Assembly: GCA_023512835.1 (NCBI GenBank)
Contig: CM042084.1
Span: 15,510,403 to 15,574,402, forward strand
Source of the DNA: Taxillus chinensis
Taxonomy: Eukaryota; Streptophyta; Magnoliopsida; Santalales; Loranthaceae
Length of the DNA: 64,000 nt
Direction of reading: 5' to 3'
Positions 10,411-23,589 of this stretch are shown piece after piece. Position 1 is the first letter of the stretch. The number at the start of each line of letters is the position of its first letter. A program made the translations under genes and the position numbers. The notes under the pieces were generated by a model that was not told where the DNA came from, did not search any database, and worked only from the letters and a program-made list of their open reading frames with translations.

Positions 10411-10587
10411 TGCGTCATTGCAGGAGCAAAGGCAGACACCTCTGGGTCTCAAAATAACAATCCGATACCCCCCAGAGTTGGTGCCTACGGCTCACCCCTC
10501 TCTACCCCGTGGTTGGAGTTGTGTAGCTGTGCAGGAAATACCATCATGGGTGGGCTTCCCGGAGGTCACCCATCCTAGGCCCCGGGG
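10411..10587 (-). repeat. Retroelement scrap with 5S-rRNA-like block
   Basis: This 170-bp insertion separates the two parts of OPT exon 7. On the minus strand positions 10578-10552 read CTAGGATGGGTGACCTCC then GGGAAGCCC. That is almost the 3' promoter-containing part of plant 5S rRNA, with one base missing and one substituted. Cassandra-type TRIM LTRs carry such a 5S-derived block, so this is most simply a fragment of one. A degenerate 5S pseudogene is the alternative. Only about 27 nt match. Confidence 0.45.
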
Positions 10588-10672
10588 CGTTGGATGCTGG
10601 GCTGGCGTTCATGGGGGTGTTCTTGTACCTCTGTCTGGGGTTGGAGAGCGTTGCTCTGGACTGGTGGGGGAA
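10588..10672 (+). pseudogene. OPT pseudogene, exon 7 remnant (part 2)
   Basis: This piece matches 29537-29622 (the stretch encoding [22 protein letters not shown]). It then jumps to sequence equivalent to 29971, so about 350 bp containing the C terminus and stop codon are deleted. Confidence 0.85.
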
Positions 10673-11629
10673 TGATACACATACAGCATAGCAACCAAAA
10701 AACTGGCTTTTCTTCAGAATTCATTTCATCACTTCTCCGATTTTTATTGTCATTGTAATCTTCAATATTGATTTTTTATATTTTATATTTATTTGATTTT
10801 AATCAGGAAGGCAAAAACAGATTCAGATATGGTGAACGATCCCTCTCCCTGGTTTTTGCTGTCTAGCCCTGCATCAAACTCACCATCAAGTTCTTCACAT
10901 CCTTCCCTATACTCCGAAACAGCCCCTCCCAGACACAGAAAATGAAGGCGTATGGAGAGTCGAAGGTAACAGGCAATGGCACAAACTCTCCAACCAACAT
11001 TTAAACCCGCCCAACATCAAGTGCAGATTACATGTCAACATTTAAACCCGCCCAACAATCCGAGTTGTCAAGTTTTTTTGTTTTGTTTTGTTTTTGCAGA
11101 TTACATGAAATTGATATAGCAAACACATACAGACCTCTTCCCACATAAGACGCATATATGTCATTCAGTAAATAAATTCTTCTTCTATACTCACACCTTT
11201 GCTTACACATCAGAAGTCAAGATACCCAAAATATATCAAAAAAAAAAAACTCCAATTCCCATTTTGAGTGACATATAATAACTTCAACTTGTGGAAAGAA
11301 AGGCAAAGTAAAAGGAGGGAAGTAAAAAAAGTTACCAAAGTAAGAGGTGTCGCCCTTCTAAATACTGGAATTACTAAACACCCATGTAAGTCTATATTTC
11401 AACCATGAACTGAGTACAGGACTAACTTATTTTGTTTCACAAAACAAGGCAGTGGTGGACATTTTATTCCATAGTACAGAAAGCCTTCTTCAAACAATGT
11501 TTCGATCATTTTTCAGCACAAGGTCCTGCAGTTACAAGGCTTCTTCCAGGGTATAGAGATCTTCTTGAAATGATGTAGTTAAGATATACTCAAAAATGGC
11601 ATAAATAGGCAATTAAAAACATTAACAGA
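10673..11629 (+). repeat. Downstream flank of OPT, duplicated
   Basis: Non-coding sequence matching about 29971-31269 with scattered indels, ending at the shared AAAAACATTAACAGA. It includes one copy of a block that reads ...GATTCAGATATGGTGAACG..., which occurs twice in tandem in the intact locus (30.0-30.66 kb). No gene is recognised. Confidence 0.75.
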
Positions 11630-11738
11630 GTTTTCGGTTGCGGCATTCCATGGTTTTCAATTCGAGTTTTCGGGTTCACGCGCGACTTATTGGAGTCACA
11701 ACTTGCAAAAGCACCCGACAAACAAATCTTAACCTGCT

Positions 11739-14270
11739 TTGCGTGTCCTGTCCCTAAAGATGTACCATAAAAACCTGACAAATCCAATCTACAGGCGCTT
11801 ATCAAACCTCCACACAAGCACCAACAGCAGGCGCGAAACCACCCATCTCGCCTCTATCCTTCAGTCTTGTTCCCACCCCTCTGCTCTGCCTGCCGGTCGC
11901 CAAGCACACGCCCAGGTTGTCGTCAATGGAATCAACAACGTTGGCTTTCTGGGATCCAAGGTCATGGGCATGTACGTCCTCTGCGGCAGCTTCGCCGATT
12001 CTAGCCACTTGTTTTCCCAGCTCAACCTCTGGTACGCGTCGCCTTGGAATTGGATGATTCGGGCCTTCACAATGCTGGGCATGTTTGACCTTGCTCTCAT
12101 GTTCTACTTTAAGATGCTGGGTCATGGGACTTCTCCTGACAAGTACACTTTCCCGTACGTGATTAAGGCTTGTGGGGCTTTGAAGGCTGTGGGTTTAGGT
12201 AGGCTGGTCCACGAGACCATACGAATCATGGGTTTTGAGGTGGATGCGTTTGTGGGTAGTTCTCTGATTAAGTTCTACGCGGAGAATGGCTGCGTTGCTG
12301 ATGCACGCTGCCTGTTTGATAAAATTCCTCAGAGGGATGGTGTCTTGTGGAACGCAATGCTCAACTGCTATGTGAAATGTGGGGACGCCTGCAATAGCTT
12401 GTTGGTGTTTACGGAAATGAGGAACACTGAAATTAAGCCCAATTCGGTTACATATGCAAGTGTTTTTTCTGCCTGTGCGTCTGCAGGGTTGGCTGGTTTA
12501 GGATCTCAACTGCATGGGCTTGTGAATAAATGTGGGCTGGAAATGGATTCTACAGTGTCCAATTCTTTGCTGTCTGTGTATGCAAAATGCCGTAGCTTTT
12601 CCAGTGCTCATCAGTTCTTTAGTACAATGCCAAAGACTGATGCAGTCACTTGGAATGTGATGGTTGCTGGTTACATCCAGAATGGGCTTGTGTGTGAGGC
12701 TTTGGATTTGTTTAATGCAATGATAGATTCAGGTGTCAGACCCGACTCTGTTACCTTCGCAAGCTTACTGCCAGCCATTACTGAATCAGCCAGCTCTACA
12801 CAGGGTAAGGAAATTTATGGTTATATTGTGAGACATGGGGTGCCATTGGATGTGTTCCTGAAGAGTGCACTGATCGATGTATTCTTCAAGTGCAGGGATG
12901 TGGAGATGGCATGCAAGGTTTTTGACCAAACTGCTGCAGTAGATGTTGTGGTTTACTCAGCTATGATTTCGGGTTATGTGCTTAATGGAATGAATAATGA
13001 TGCTTTGATGGTTTTCAGGAAGTTGCTTCGGCGGCAAATCAGACCCAACTCAGTGACACTGGCAAGTTTTCTGCCAGCTTGTGCCGGTTTGGGTGCTCTT
13101 AATTTGGGGAAGGAATTGCATTGCAACATACTCAAGAATGGACAGGATGTGAGGTGTTATGTGGTAAGTGCAATTACTGACATGTACGCCAAATGTGGAA
13201 GATTGGATCTTGCCCGTCGATTTTTTGCAAGAATGCCTGAAAAAGATGCCATTTGTTGGAATTCAATGATAACAAGTTGTGCCCAGAACAGTGAGCTGGA
13301 AGAGGCTATCAAATATTTCCGCCAAATGGGGGCTGAAGGAAAGTCATATGATTGTGTTAGCTTGTCGGCTACACTTTCCGCTTGTGCGAATTTACCAGCA
13401 CTATGTTATGGAAAGGAGATCCATGGTTTCATGGTAAGAGCTGCATTCCGCTCTGATCCTTTTGCAGAGAGTGCACTGATAGACATGTATGCGAAATGTG
13501 GGAGCTTAGAATCAGCTCGACACATTTTTAATATGATGAATGGGAAGAATGAGGTTTCTTGGAATAGCATCATTGCTGCATATGGGAGCCATGGATGCCT
13601 TAAGGAATGTCTTCTTTTGTTCCATGACATGTTGGCCAAGGGTTTTAAACCTGACCACATTTCCTTTCTTGGCATAATATCAGCATGTAGTCATGCTGGT
13701 CGACTTGATGAAGGAGTACGCTATTTTAACTGCATGACCCAAGACTATGGAATCACTGCTAAAATGGAACACTATGCCTGCATGGTTGATCTATTTGGGC
13801 GCTCGGGTCAATTGACTGAAGCAGTAAAATTTATAAAAAGCATGCCATTTAATCCTGATGCTGGTATCTGGGGGACGTTGCTTGGGGCTTCTAGGGTCCA
13901 TGGAAATGTTGAGGTTGCTGAACTGGCCTCGGGCCATCTTTTCAATATGGAACCACAAAACTCTGGCTACTATGTGTTGCTAGCCAATGTGCATGCAGAT
14001 GTGGGACAGTGGGAGACTGTCCGGAAAATAAGGTTGCTAATGAAACAAAGAAGAGTGCAGAAAATACCGGGATATAGCTGGATTGAATTCAACAACACCA
14101 CCCACTTGTTTGTTGCAGCTGACAAGAGTCACCCCGATTCCCATAAGATATATTTAGTCCTGAAGAGCCTTCTTCAAGAACTGAGAAAAGAAGGATATGT
14201 TCCTCAAGTTTACCTTCCAATGCGTCCTGAAACTGTGGGATGTGACTTACAGACAATGAGTGTCAGTTAA
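11739..14270 (+). CDS. Pentatricopeptide repeat protein, PLS/E class
   Basis: An intronless frame of 843 codons. After an N-terminal stretch rich in Arg, Ser and Thr that could be an organelle targeting peptide, PPR motifs of the P-L-S pattern fill most of the protein. Typical pieces are SALIDMYAKCGSLESARHIF, DAVTWNVMVAGYIQNG, VSWNSIIAAYGSHG and KPDHISFLGIISACSHAG. The C-terminal E/E+ region follows (PDAGIWGTLLGASRVHGNVE...GYYVLLANVHAD...IPGYSWIE). It stops without a DYW deaminase domain. Such proteins bind organelle transcripts sequence-specifically and usually specify C-to-U editing sites, recruiting a deaminase in trans. It most resembles Arabidopsis At4g21300 in layout and wording. Its start is only 110 bp from the end of the duplicated block. 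An alternative in-frame Met lies at 11760. Confidence 0.95.
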   Translation: MRVLSLKMYHKNLTNPIYRRLSNLHTSTNSRRETTHLASILQSCSHPSALPAGRQAHAQVVVNGINNVGFLGSKVMGMYVLCGSFADSSHLFSQLNLWYASPWNWMIRAFTMLGMFDLALMFYFKMLGHGTSPDKYTFPYVIKACGALKAVGLGRLVHETIRIMGFEVDAFVGSSLIKFYAENGCVADARCLFDKIPQRDGVLWNAMLNCYVKCGDACNSLLVFTEMRNTEIKPNSVTYASVFSACASAGLAGLGSQLHGLVNKCGLEMDSTVSNSLLSVYAKCRSFSSAHQFFSTMPKTDAVTWNVMVAGYIQNGLVCEALDLFNAMIDSGVRPDSVTFASLLPAITESASSTQGKEIYGYIVRHGVPLDVFLKSALIDVFFKCRDVEMACKVFDQTAAVDVVVYSAMISGYVLNGMNNDALMVFRKLLRRQIRPNSVTLASFLPACAGLGALNLGKELHCNILKNGQDVRCYVVSAITDMYAKCGRLDLARRFFARMPEKDAICWNSMITSCAQNSELEEAIKYFRQMGAEGKSYDCVSLSATLSACANLPALCYGKEIHGFMVRAAFRSDPFAESALIDMYAKCGSLESARHIFNMMNGKNEVSWNSIIAAYGSHGCLKECLLLFHDMLAKGFKPDHISFLGIISACSHAGRLDEGVRYFNCMTQDYGITAKMEHYACMVDLFGRSGQLTEAVKFIKSMPFNPDAGIWGTLLGASRVHGNVEVAELASGHLFNMEPQNSGYYVLLANVHADVGQWETVRKIRLLMKQRRVQKIPGYSWIEFNNTTHLFVAADKSHPDSHKIYLVLKSLLQELRKEGYVPQVYLPMRPETVGCDLQTMSVS

Positions 14271-14789
14271 TAGTGCTCTCACTGCAACTGCAGCGGAGAA
14301 TAAATCTGGTAAATTATGAACAACGTTACTGCTGCCTTATTTCTTTATCTTCATACTCTTTTTTCACATTCTCTGCTGTAGTCTTGACGCTTTCTATTTG
14401 GTATTCCTGTTCTTTACAAATTCCTTTTTGGGGTTATGGATTCAAAATAATGTGATAAACCTCAATCTCAAAAAATGACAAAACTTGAATCTCAAAGTGT
14501 GCACTGCTATTTAATCCATTGCTAGCAAAATGGCGCCTTTTATTTAGGTTTTGTTTTGTTTCTTAATTGCTATTTCATTTTGGCATCATGGATTCAAAAT
14601 AATGATTAACTGTGATCTCAAAGTGTGCACTACACTATCTTGGTGTTTGAAATTCCTTTTTAATTTAAATCTTGGTTGAACAGGGTGGTTTATCTTAAAC
14701 ATTTTATATATTTCAATCAGAATCTTTTTTCCATATTATTTTGTTTACATTTACAGTGCAGATGAGAACAAAATTTATTTTGTTCAAGC
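14271..14789. other. 3' flank of the PPR gene
   Basis: AT-rich sequence after the PPR stop. A piece reading GTTATGGATTCAAAATAATG with CTCAAAGTGTGCACTGC recurs about 150 bp later (near 14434-14510 and 14588-14630), suggesting a small tandem duplication. No gene is seen. Confidence 0.4.
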
Positions 14790-14875
14790 GCGAACTGCGA
14801 ACCTTGACACAATGGTAAAGTTATTGCTTGTGACATGGAGGGTCACGGGTTTACGGCATGCCTCTTGCAATTAAT
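14790..14875 (+). repeat. Au-type SINE fragment
   Basis: The stretch reads CTTGACACAATGGTAAAG...TTGCTTGTGACATGGAGGGTCACGGGTTTA...GCATGCCTCTTGCAA. This closely follows the conserved tRNA-derived head of the plant Au SINE family, with A-box and B-box (GTCACGGGTT) in the right order. It lacks a clear tail or target duplication, so it is probably truncated. Family assignment is from memory of the consensus. Confidence 0.6.
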
Positions 14876-15106
14876 TAATTATGTCTGCATTCATATTGAC
14901 TTTTGTGGTCTGATTTCTTTTTGGATTTTGTCACTGCAGGAGCTTCGTGCACCGGATTTGTCTTTTTTACGTTGACGAGGACAACAAAAAACATGGAGCT
15001 GAGAGGATCCGAACTTAGCTGTTGTTTTATCTCACCTTTTATGTATTCCCTGACAGTGTGACTTCTATTGATCCACGAATCATTAAGACCACTTCAGCAG
15101 AAATTT

Positions 15107-15362
15107 AAGCAACTGCAACTTAAGCAAGCAGACTTTCGTCACCTTGAGAAAGACAGGCCGCTAGTAACTAGTGATTGCTAGTGCAGTAGTGCTGATGTCT
15201 ACAGGCCGCTTTGGGGTGAGTACTGTATGAAATGACAGCAACTGCAACTGGAGTAAGCGTACTTTCCACACCTGGAAAAAGACTGTGGAGACCCTGGCTT
15301 AACTATTGATTGTTGCTGCTGATATCTACGGGCTGGTTTGGTACGATTACTGTATGAATGGA
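15107..15362. repeat. Imperfect 130-bp tandem duplication
   Basis: Copy 1 (15107-15236) and copy 2 (15237-15362) share an ordered series of blocks: AGCAACTGCAACT, then AAGC..ACTTTC, a GATTG(C/T)T block, GCTGATGTCTAC/GCTGATATCTAC, and TACTGTATGAA. They are divergent and non-coding; function is unknown. Confidence 0.6.
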
Positions 15363-16186
15363 CAAGTGGTCATGGAAGCTACCGCTGTTATTCTGGAATC
15401 TCTCAATTCCCAATCTGCATCATATGTAGTGGAAGACTGGAAGCAGCTTCGGTTGTTGGCTAATATCCAACTCGTCTATAATTTCAATGAGTCGGTTCTC
15501 AACATGGTGAATTTTGTAGTACTAAAGAAATACTAAATGTACCGTTTGGTCATTAGCGCGTGTTGTAATAAATTGCCCGTATTTCAATAGTATTAATGAT
15601 CTCTTAATTATATTATTTCTGATTTAGTCATTTCTTACCTTGGCCGCTGTCACAACAGTGATACTCTAAATATTGTTACATTTTCCTGATAAAATAAGCT
15701 GTGATATTGAAAAGAGAAATCATAGAGTAATAAGAACATTGACGATTAAAGCCAGTAAATTTATTTGAATTGTGTACTGATTAATGCCAGTTTGGTCATT
15801 GGTGGAGCTTCTTTCTGTACAATTAATCTTGCACTTTACATTATTTGTTTTGTTTTGATTTGATTTTTTATTATGTTCCAGGTAATTAGCGTGTACAACC
15901 CACAGTATGAGAGTGCCGCCGCATTCTGGCCACATGTGCACTGCCACATAATTGCGAGCTTAATGATATCTCAGCTTCACTTGATAGGCCTGCTCAGCAC
16001 AAAAGAGCCTGCTAGCTCCACGCCTTTGCTTCTTGCTTTGCCCATTTTGACATTTTCATTTCACAAGGACTGCAAGCATCGGTTTGAAACTGCCTTTGGA
16101 AAATACCCACTTGAGGTAAGATTTATACTGTCAATATTTAGCTATATGTTGGAGAAGAGAGCTCTGAAAAGTTGTTTTTGCTTTAA

Positions 16187-16311
16187 CGTTAAGAGATATA
16201 ATGAAATATATGTTTTCTTATTTCTCTTCACATCAAATTACATATATATAATATTACATGTGCCTGTTATGGTAAGATCCTATAAAGACAATACTTTAAT
16301 ACTTTCCAACA
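16187..16311 (-). repeat. 3' LTR of the copia element
   Basis: 125 bp, about 95% identical to 19315-19439 by eye. Its outer TG/CA end is mutated to CG on the plus strand. A purine-rich tract (TTGAGAGGAAG on the minus strand) abuts its start. Confidence 0.8.
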
Positions 16312-16654
16312 CTTCCTCTCAAGTTGGAGCATGCATGTCAAATAGCTCCAACTTTTTATAAAGTTGATCTACCCGATTACCCCCAAAAGACTTAGTAAAG
16401 AAATTAGCAAGTTGATGTTCAGTTTCGATGTATGTGAGCTCAATTTTATTGTTCTGTACCATTTCACATATAAAATGACAATCAACTTTAATTTGCTTCG
16501 TTCTTTTATGGAACACTGGATTGAAAATAATGTAAATAGAAGATGACTATCACAATGCAACACTGAGGTACGTGAAGAAGGTAAGCTAATTTCTAATAAC
16601 AACATTGTCAACCATGTTAGTTCACCTACTACATGTGCCATTGCTCAAAAACAA

Positions 16655-17112
<458 letters not shown>

Positions 17113-18899
17113 AGATTTCTTCCCATAAGCCATAGCCGTATAATTTTTTTTTTTATTTAAGGTCTTAAGACATCACATATTGTTTCTTACTTTTCTATGT
17201 TACAAGATTTTCACCAAGAAACACACAATGATTAGTGATGGATCTTCTATCAATTTGTAAATAAATTTCCCCCCCCCCCCCCCCAATAAACATGCGCTTA
17301 AAGATCTCATCCTAGTGCTCCCTTTAAGTACTTGACAATCCATAATGCTGCAGCCCAGTGGGTAGTGCAAGGAGCACTCATAAACTAGCTTACAGTGATT
17401 ACACCAAAGGAAATATTGGGTCTGGTAACTATCAAATAATTTAACTTACCAACTAATCTTCGATATTGAGCAGGATTATGTAACAAATCATCATGTTCTG
17501 AATTTAACCGGACATTTGAATCCATAGGAGAAGCAACAGGTTTAAATCTTAAGTACCCAACCTCATTAAGTATATCCAGCACATATTTTCATAACAAAGA
17601 GATAGAGGAACCAGAGTAAGTCACTTTTACCCCCAAGAAATAGTGCAAACGACCTAGATCCTTTGTGCAAAACTCTACCTGGAGAAAATATTTCAAACGT
17701 TGAATGCCTTTCTTGTCACTACCCATAATAATAATATCATTAACATATACAACCAAGAAAACACAGTTGGCAGCAGGAGAGGAGCTAAACATAGAATGAT
17801 CAACCTCACATTGCTGAAAACCAAAACGAACAAGAGCAGTACTGAATCAGCCAAATCAGGCTCGTGGAGAATGTTTCAACCCATTAAGAGCCTTTCGAAG
17901 ACGACATACTAGATTCTCCCCCTAAACAACAAAACCATGTGATTGCTCCATATAAACCTCCTCAACAAGGTCACCGTAGAGGAAGGCATTTTTGACGTCA
18001 TAATGAACAGCTAAGGAAATGAACACCTGGACGGACGAAATCTTGGCAACAGGTGAAAAAGTATCATCATAGTCAATACTATAGACCTGAGTGTATTCCT
18101 TACCCACCGGGCGAGCCTTCAATCATTCAAGGGAACTGTCAGGATGAACCTTCACAGAAAAAACCCATCGGCACCCAATAACATGTTTATTAGTGAGTAA
18201 CCAGGTGAGATCTCATGTGGCATTAGTACGAAGAGCCTGCATCTCATTGTTCATTGCTTGGTGTCACCTAGGATGAGCAAGAACTTCAACAACACTACGA
18301 GGCACAACCAGAGACAAAACATAGGAAACAAAAGCAGAGAAACAAGATAATAACTTGGCGGTAGAGATAAAGTGAGACATAGGATACCGAGAGCGGACAT
18401 TACCAGTATAAGAAACAAAACAGTCAAGAAGGCGACTAACACAAGAATGAGCACCTTTACAATGAGCAATAGGAAGGTCATGGTCCAGAGTCGGATTAGA
18501 AGACATGGCGCCGATTGATGTGGGGGGAACTTCAGGAACTTGAGGTTGGCGATGATATGTGTTTCCAGTGAATCAGTCACAAGATGGGAGACTCGGATCT
18601 ATCGAAGCCGACTCAAGAGAATAGACAACTGGAGGAACGAGAATGGAATAACTGGAGGAGTAGGTTAGTTATGTGAGGAAGAAGCATAATAGGATTCATC
18701 CTTATGAAAAGTGACATCAGCGGAGACATAGATGCAACCAGTCAGGGAGTCATAACACTGATATCTTTTCTGAGTACGAGAATAATCAATGAAAATACAT
18801 TTAATAGAATGGAAATCTAACTTATCATGATCAGGTCCAAGGCATTGCACAAAACAAACACAACTAAAGACGCAAAGTGGAAAAGAGAAAAAAGGAACA

Positions 18900-19300
18900 A
18901 CAGGAGAGACACGATTGTCGCTGATGTCGCCTGGCACAGAGAGATGCGTCACGATCATCGATAGACGCATAAAGATGCGTAAGGCCGATTGTCGCTGCAG
19001 TTGCATCACAGAGAGATCGTCGCGGCACAGAGCGATCGTCACGACAATCGCGTCTGTTGTTAGTCAAGGTTGTCCTTGATGTCGTAGTCAACTGTCCTCA
19101 TCATGATCATTTGTCGTCATCCCAATCGTCTGTCGTTCGTCATCGTCATGATCTTCTATTGTCCGATGCCGTCAGTCTCTGTCCATGAAACCGTCATCAA
19201 TCGTCGAGGCTGTCCTATTGGATGAGACGACGAGAGACGATTGTTCGTGTATCGCGTGCGTTGATCATCAAAGCGCATTATTGTGAGGACTATGATAATG
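18900..19300 (-). repeat. CGTC/GATCGTC-rich leader of the copia element
   Basis: This 400-bp stretch, between the primer site and the first pol remnant, is built from short imperfect reiterations of GTCGTC, GATCGTC, CATCATCG and AGAGAGATCGTC. It is much more GC-rich than its surroundings and contains no gag. It may be the degenerate untranslated leader or a repeat expansion that replaced gag. Confidence 0.5.
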
Positions 19301-19314
19301 TGACTATGATACCA

Positions 19315-19439
19315 TGTCAAGAGAGATAATGAAATATATGTTTTCTTATTTCTCTCCACATCAAATTACATATATATAATATTACATGTGCCTGTTATGG
19401 TAAGATCCTATAAATACAATACTTTAATACGTTCCAACA
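19315..19439 (-). repeat. 5' LTR of the copia element
   Basis: 125 bp, TG...CA, preceded on the plus strand by the tRNA primer-binding site. It pairs with 16187-16311. Confidence 0.8.
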
Positions 19440-19975
19440 CACTCCATCAGTATTCGGCTATATGTTGGTGGCACTTAGTAGTCTTATATGCCAAGAACAA
19501 CTTGAACATAGAGTTATTGCGACACACAATATTCAAACCTAATTTAGGGAGTTCATTATTAATTTTTTAAAAGAACCAATTTGTACTTCAGTGCCGTTGT
19601 GGATTCTTTATCCTATTATTCTTAGGACTTAAAACAGCCTTCTTGCTAGCCTGAACCTATTATTTGTATACGAGATGATTTATTTATGTTTTAGGGTATG
19701 AGGTGGTTGTCCCTTTTGAAGTTAGGCTACCATTTTCCTCTTGTTTCTGTTTCCAGGAAGCAATGGCAAAGGACACACTGGAGCGCAGCACCGAGCCCAA
19801 TCTCGATTTAGAAGCCTATCTTGCAGATGCATACTTGCATCCAATTTTCACCTCATTTGAGGAGAGGTGAGAGTGGATAAAAACCAACATTACAGCACAG
19901 GCCCCTGTGAAAGTGAACGAACTTGATTCGTGCTCCCCACCTCATTACAACTATAATTATGAGTTCCAAGGGTGA

Positions 19976-22508
19976 TTTAAATTAACTATCATCCTCCCAA
20001 GAAAAATGTAGCTGATTTTGTTTTTTACATATTGGGCTGCTTATCACCTTTGTCTGATATGATATTGAACTTACAATTGTAATTATTCATCCACCCGTCT
20101 AAATTCCTATGAATAGTTTTATTTTCATAGATTATCGTTCTTTTATTTGAGATTAGGCATATTTTTATGCAATTGCATTTTCTTTGATGGATCCTTGTGT
20201 TGGGTTGTTCTACCACTGACACAAATTTGTAACTAGTGAAGATCCATTTTGTTGGTGACGTTTGGTGATTTTAACAACAATCGTAACATGCTTTCGTTTT
20301 CTGGTCAAGTTTGACAAATGTAAGAACGGAAATTGAACTTGGTTATTCATTTGTATGTTTTTTTTTGTGGGTATATATATATATAAATATAAATATATAT
20401 AAATATTTATATATTTATATTTGTATTCGTGATGTTGAAAGCAAATTTGTAGACACCAACAGAAATTGGATCTTCCTAATATTTTGTTTCATGTGGAATC
20501 GTCGGTAGACTTCGTTTTTTAAAAAATAAAATAAACATGAGTCCATTCATGTGTCTTTGCATTGGAAAAGGTTTCTTCACTATACATATGCATTAAAAAA
20601 TAGTAGTAAAGTTCACCCAAACACCCAAACACCACACCCTCCTACCTAGTATCGTTTGTTTAAATATTCTGGTGCACGTTTTTTTTTGGTTAGTTGGCGT
20701 TGTGCATGCATGCTCATTGAAGTGCAAGTTTGGTGAAATTTTAATAATAGAAAGAAGGGGAAAAAAACTTTTTTCATTTGTGGACGCGTAGTACCCTTTT
20801 TGTTTTTTTTTTTTTACTCATCGGAAGTGAGTTATGTTATGATCGGTCAAACATGAAAAATATCATGACATACTACAAGCCCAATACGCCTATTTATGAT
20901 ATTATTATTTTTAAATATATAATTTGATGATTATGATAAAAATATATTTATTTTATTTTAAGGTTAAAATGTGTAATTATGAGTTATAATAATTATGTTT
21001 GCTTTTTTTAAGAATCGTTCATTTAATATTTTATTTTTCTTCTGTTTTTTTATATTATATTATTATTTTGATACATATAATGACTAATTCTTATGGATAT
21101 GAAGATTTTAAATTTGTAAAAAAAATTAAATTTCATTTAGAAGAAAATGGCTAATTTAATATTAATGTTTTAAGATTTAAGATCAAGTATTATTGTTTGA
21201 TGAATTATCCTTCTATTTTTTTAGTTTTTTAATATTAAATAAAAATATTATTAATATTATATTTATTATTTTATTATTCTAATAAAAATTAAATTATATA
21301 TTTAAAATTCATTACTTGATATTCATACAAGAATATTAATATTAAATGTAAAATAATCACTTAAATTTATAATTTTAAAATATAAAAAGTATTATTAAAC
21401 TAAATTTAAATATATAAATTTATTGATATCTATACCTAGCAATTTGATTATTTTATCATCCGCTGGAATATTGATGCATATAAATATAATTAACAAGTAA
21501 GTGAGAGCTTTAAATAGAGGGTCATGTTACCTTTCAAATTTTAGGAGACATGAAAGTAGGAAAGTGATTTTCTATGCTTACATCCGGTGAAAGAGTTGGT
21601 GACAAGTACTGATATACAATCATACATCAAGGTTATTCTTTTACATTCTCAATGAAATGCAACTTAATAAAACTCAAAATATCATATTACATGTATAAAA
21701 CCAATACATCTCAAATCAGTCCACATATGTCAAATTAGTACAATTGTTATGGATTTATGCATGGAAAAAATAACAATAATCTAAACAAACAAAGTATAAT
21801 AGATAAATCTCAGAGGGTCTTGTCTAATCTGCTGCAAAACTAGTGGCTATTTTCTATCATAACCTAAAAAGAAATATTAATAGAGTAGGTGAGTATGAAT
21901 GTCTCATATGCAACCTTATAACTTCATACTATCTTAGAATCATTCTGATTTGAAATTGCATACTCAATGTAATCATAATGTAGTGTCCTAGATTACTAGA
22001 TATTCAACCACATTATAACATAAAACAACAAAGCAACGCTAAAATACTAAGTGCAACGCTAAGGTATTACAATTAACACCATGTCACCTACCCACTCACT
22101 AATTAACTAGAACAATTATCACTTAGCCAGTCACATGTAGGAATACGAATACAATCTAGCCGCGAATACAATCTAGCCGCACATGGGAACACAACCATCC
22201 TTCTATCAAATAGCCATATATGTGAACATGACTACGAGCCATATATGGGAATGCACCTACCAATGCATCTTTAGAGCTTAAATAGTATATCACAACCAAC
22301 CAAGTCCATATATATCATAAAACAAACGAATGAATGTCATCATATGATTCATTAAACCCTAACACAATCAGATGATACAATTATCCAACAAGATCAGGTC
22401 TACACCCATATATATATATATATATCATCACATCATACAATGCCAAAACGGCCTCAACAATTGTATAATTAACACCTTGTATGTCTAGTCATAAGATAAA
22501 AACCTTGT

Positions 22509-22514
<6 letters not shown>
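19976..22514. other. AT-rich intergenic DNA
   Basis: No gene is seen. About 20840-21480 is very AT-rich. The part from 21600 to 22500 (phrases such as CTCAGAGGGTCTTGTC, a 17-bp direct repeat ACAATCTAGCCGC near 22153-22183, and a short TA run near 22411) has the texture of a degraded LTR, but I cannot define its ends. Confidence 0.4.
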
Positions 22515-23491
<977 letters not shown>

Positions 23492-23589
23492 GGGTCGTGC
23501 CTCATTTTTTCATTTGGGGTTTTTCCCCGTGTTCTATTACTCCTTTTTTTTGTTTTTAGAGATAATGAAACCAAAAAATATATATATTT

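Larger units (their letters stand above)
2941..11629 (+). repeat. Duplicated OPT-locus block (decayed copy)
   Basis: This segment matches 26970-31269 in the same orientation. Homology starts inside intron 3 of the intact OPT gene (shared ATTTATTTGTTTGCAGACAT) and ends at a shared AAAAACATTAACAGA, after which the two loci diverge. The copy is 8.7 kb against 4.3 kb because it contains a 5.1-kb gypsy element, a 292-bp MITE and other insertions. It has lost OPT exons 5 and 6, the first part of exon 7 and the OPT stop codon. OPT exons 1-3 were never included. The PPR gene and the CSC1 fragment lie between the two copies. Confidence 0.85.

Noticed and set aside
14790..14875. Possible tRNA gene
   Set aside because: Internal A- and B-box-like motifs are present, but there is no complete cloverleaf; it fits an Au SINE head better.
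22153..22183. Short regular repeat suggestive of a CRISPR-like array
   Set aside because: Only two direct units in plant DNA, with no spacer periodicity.
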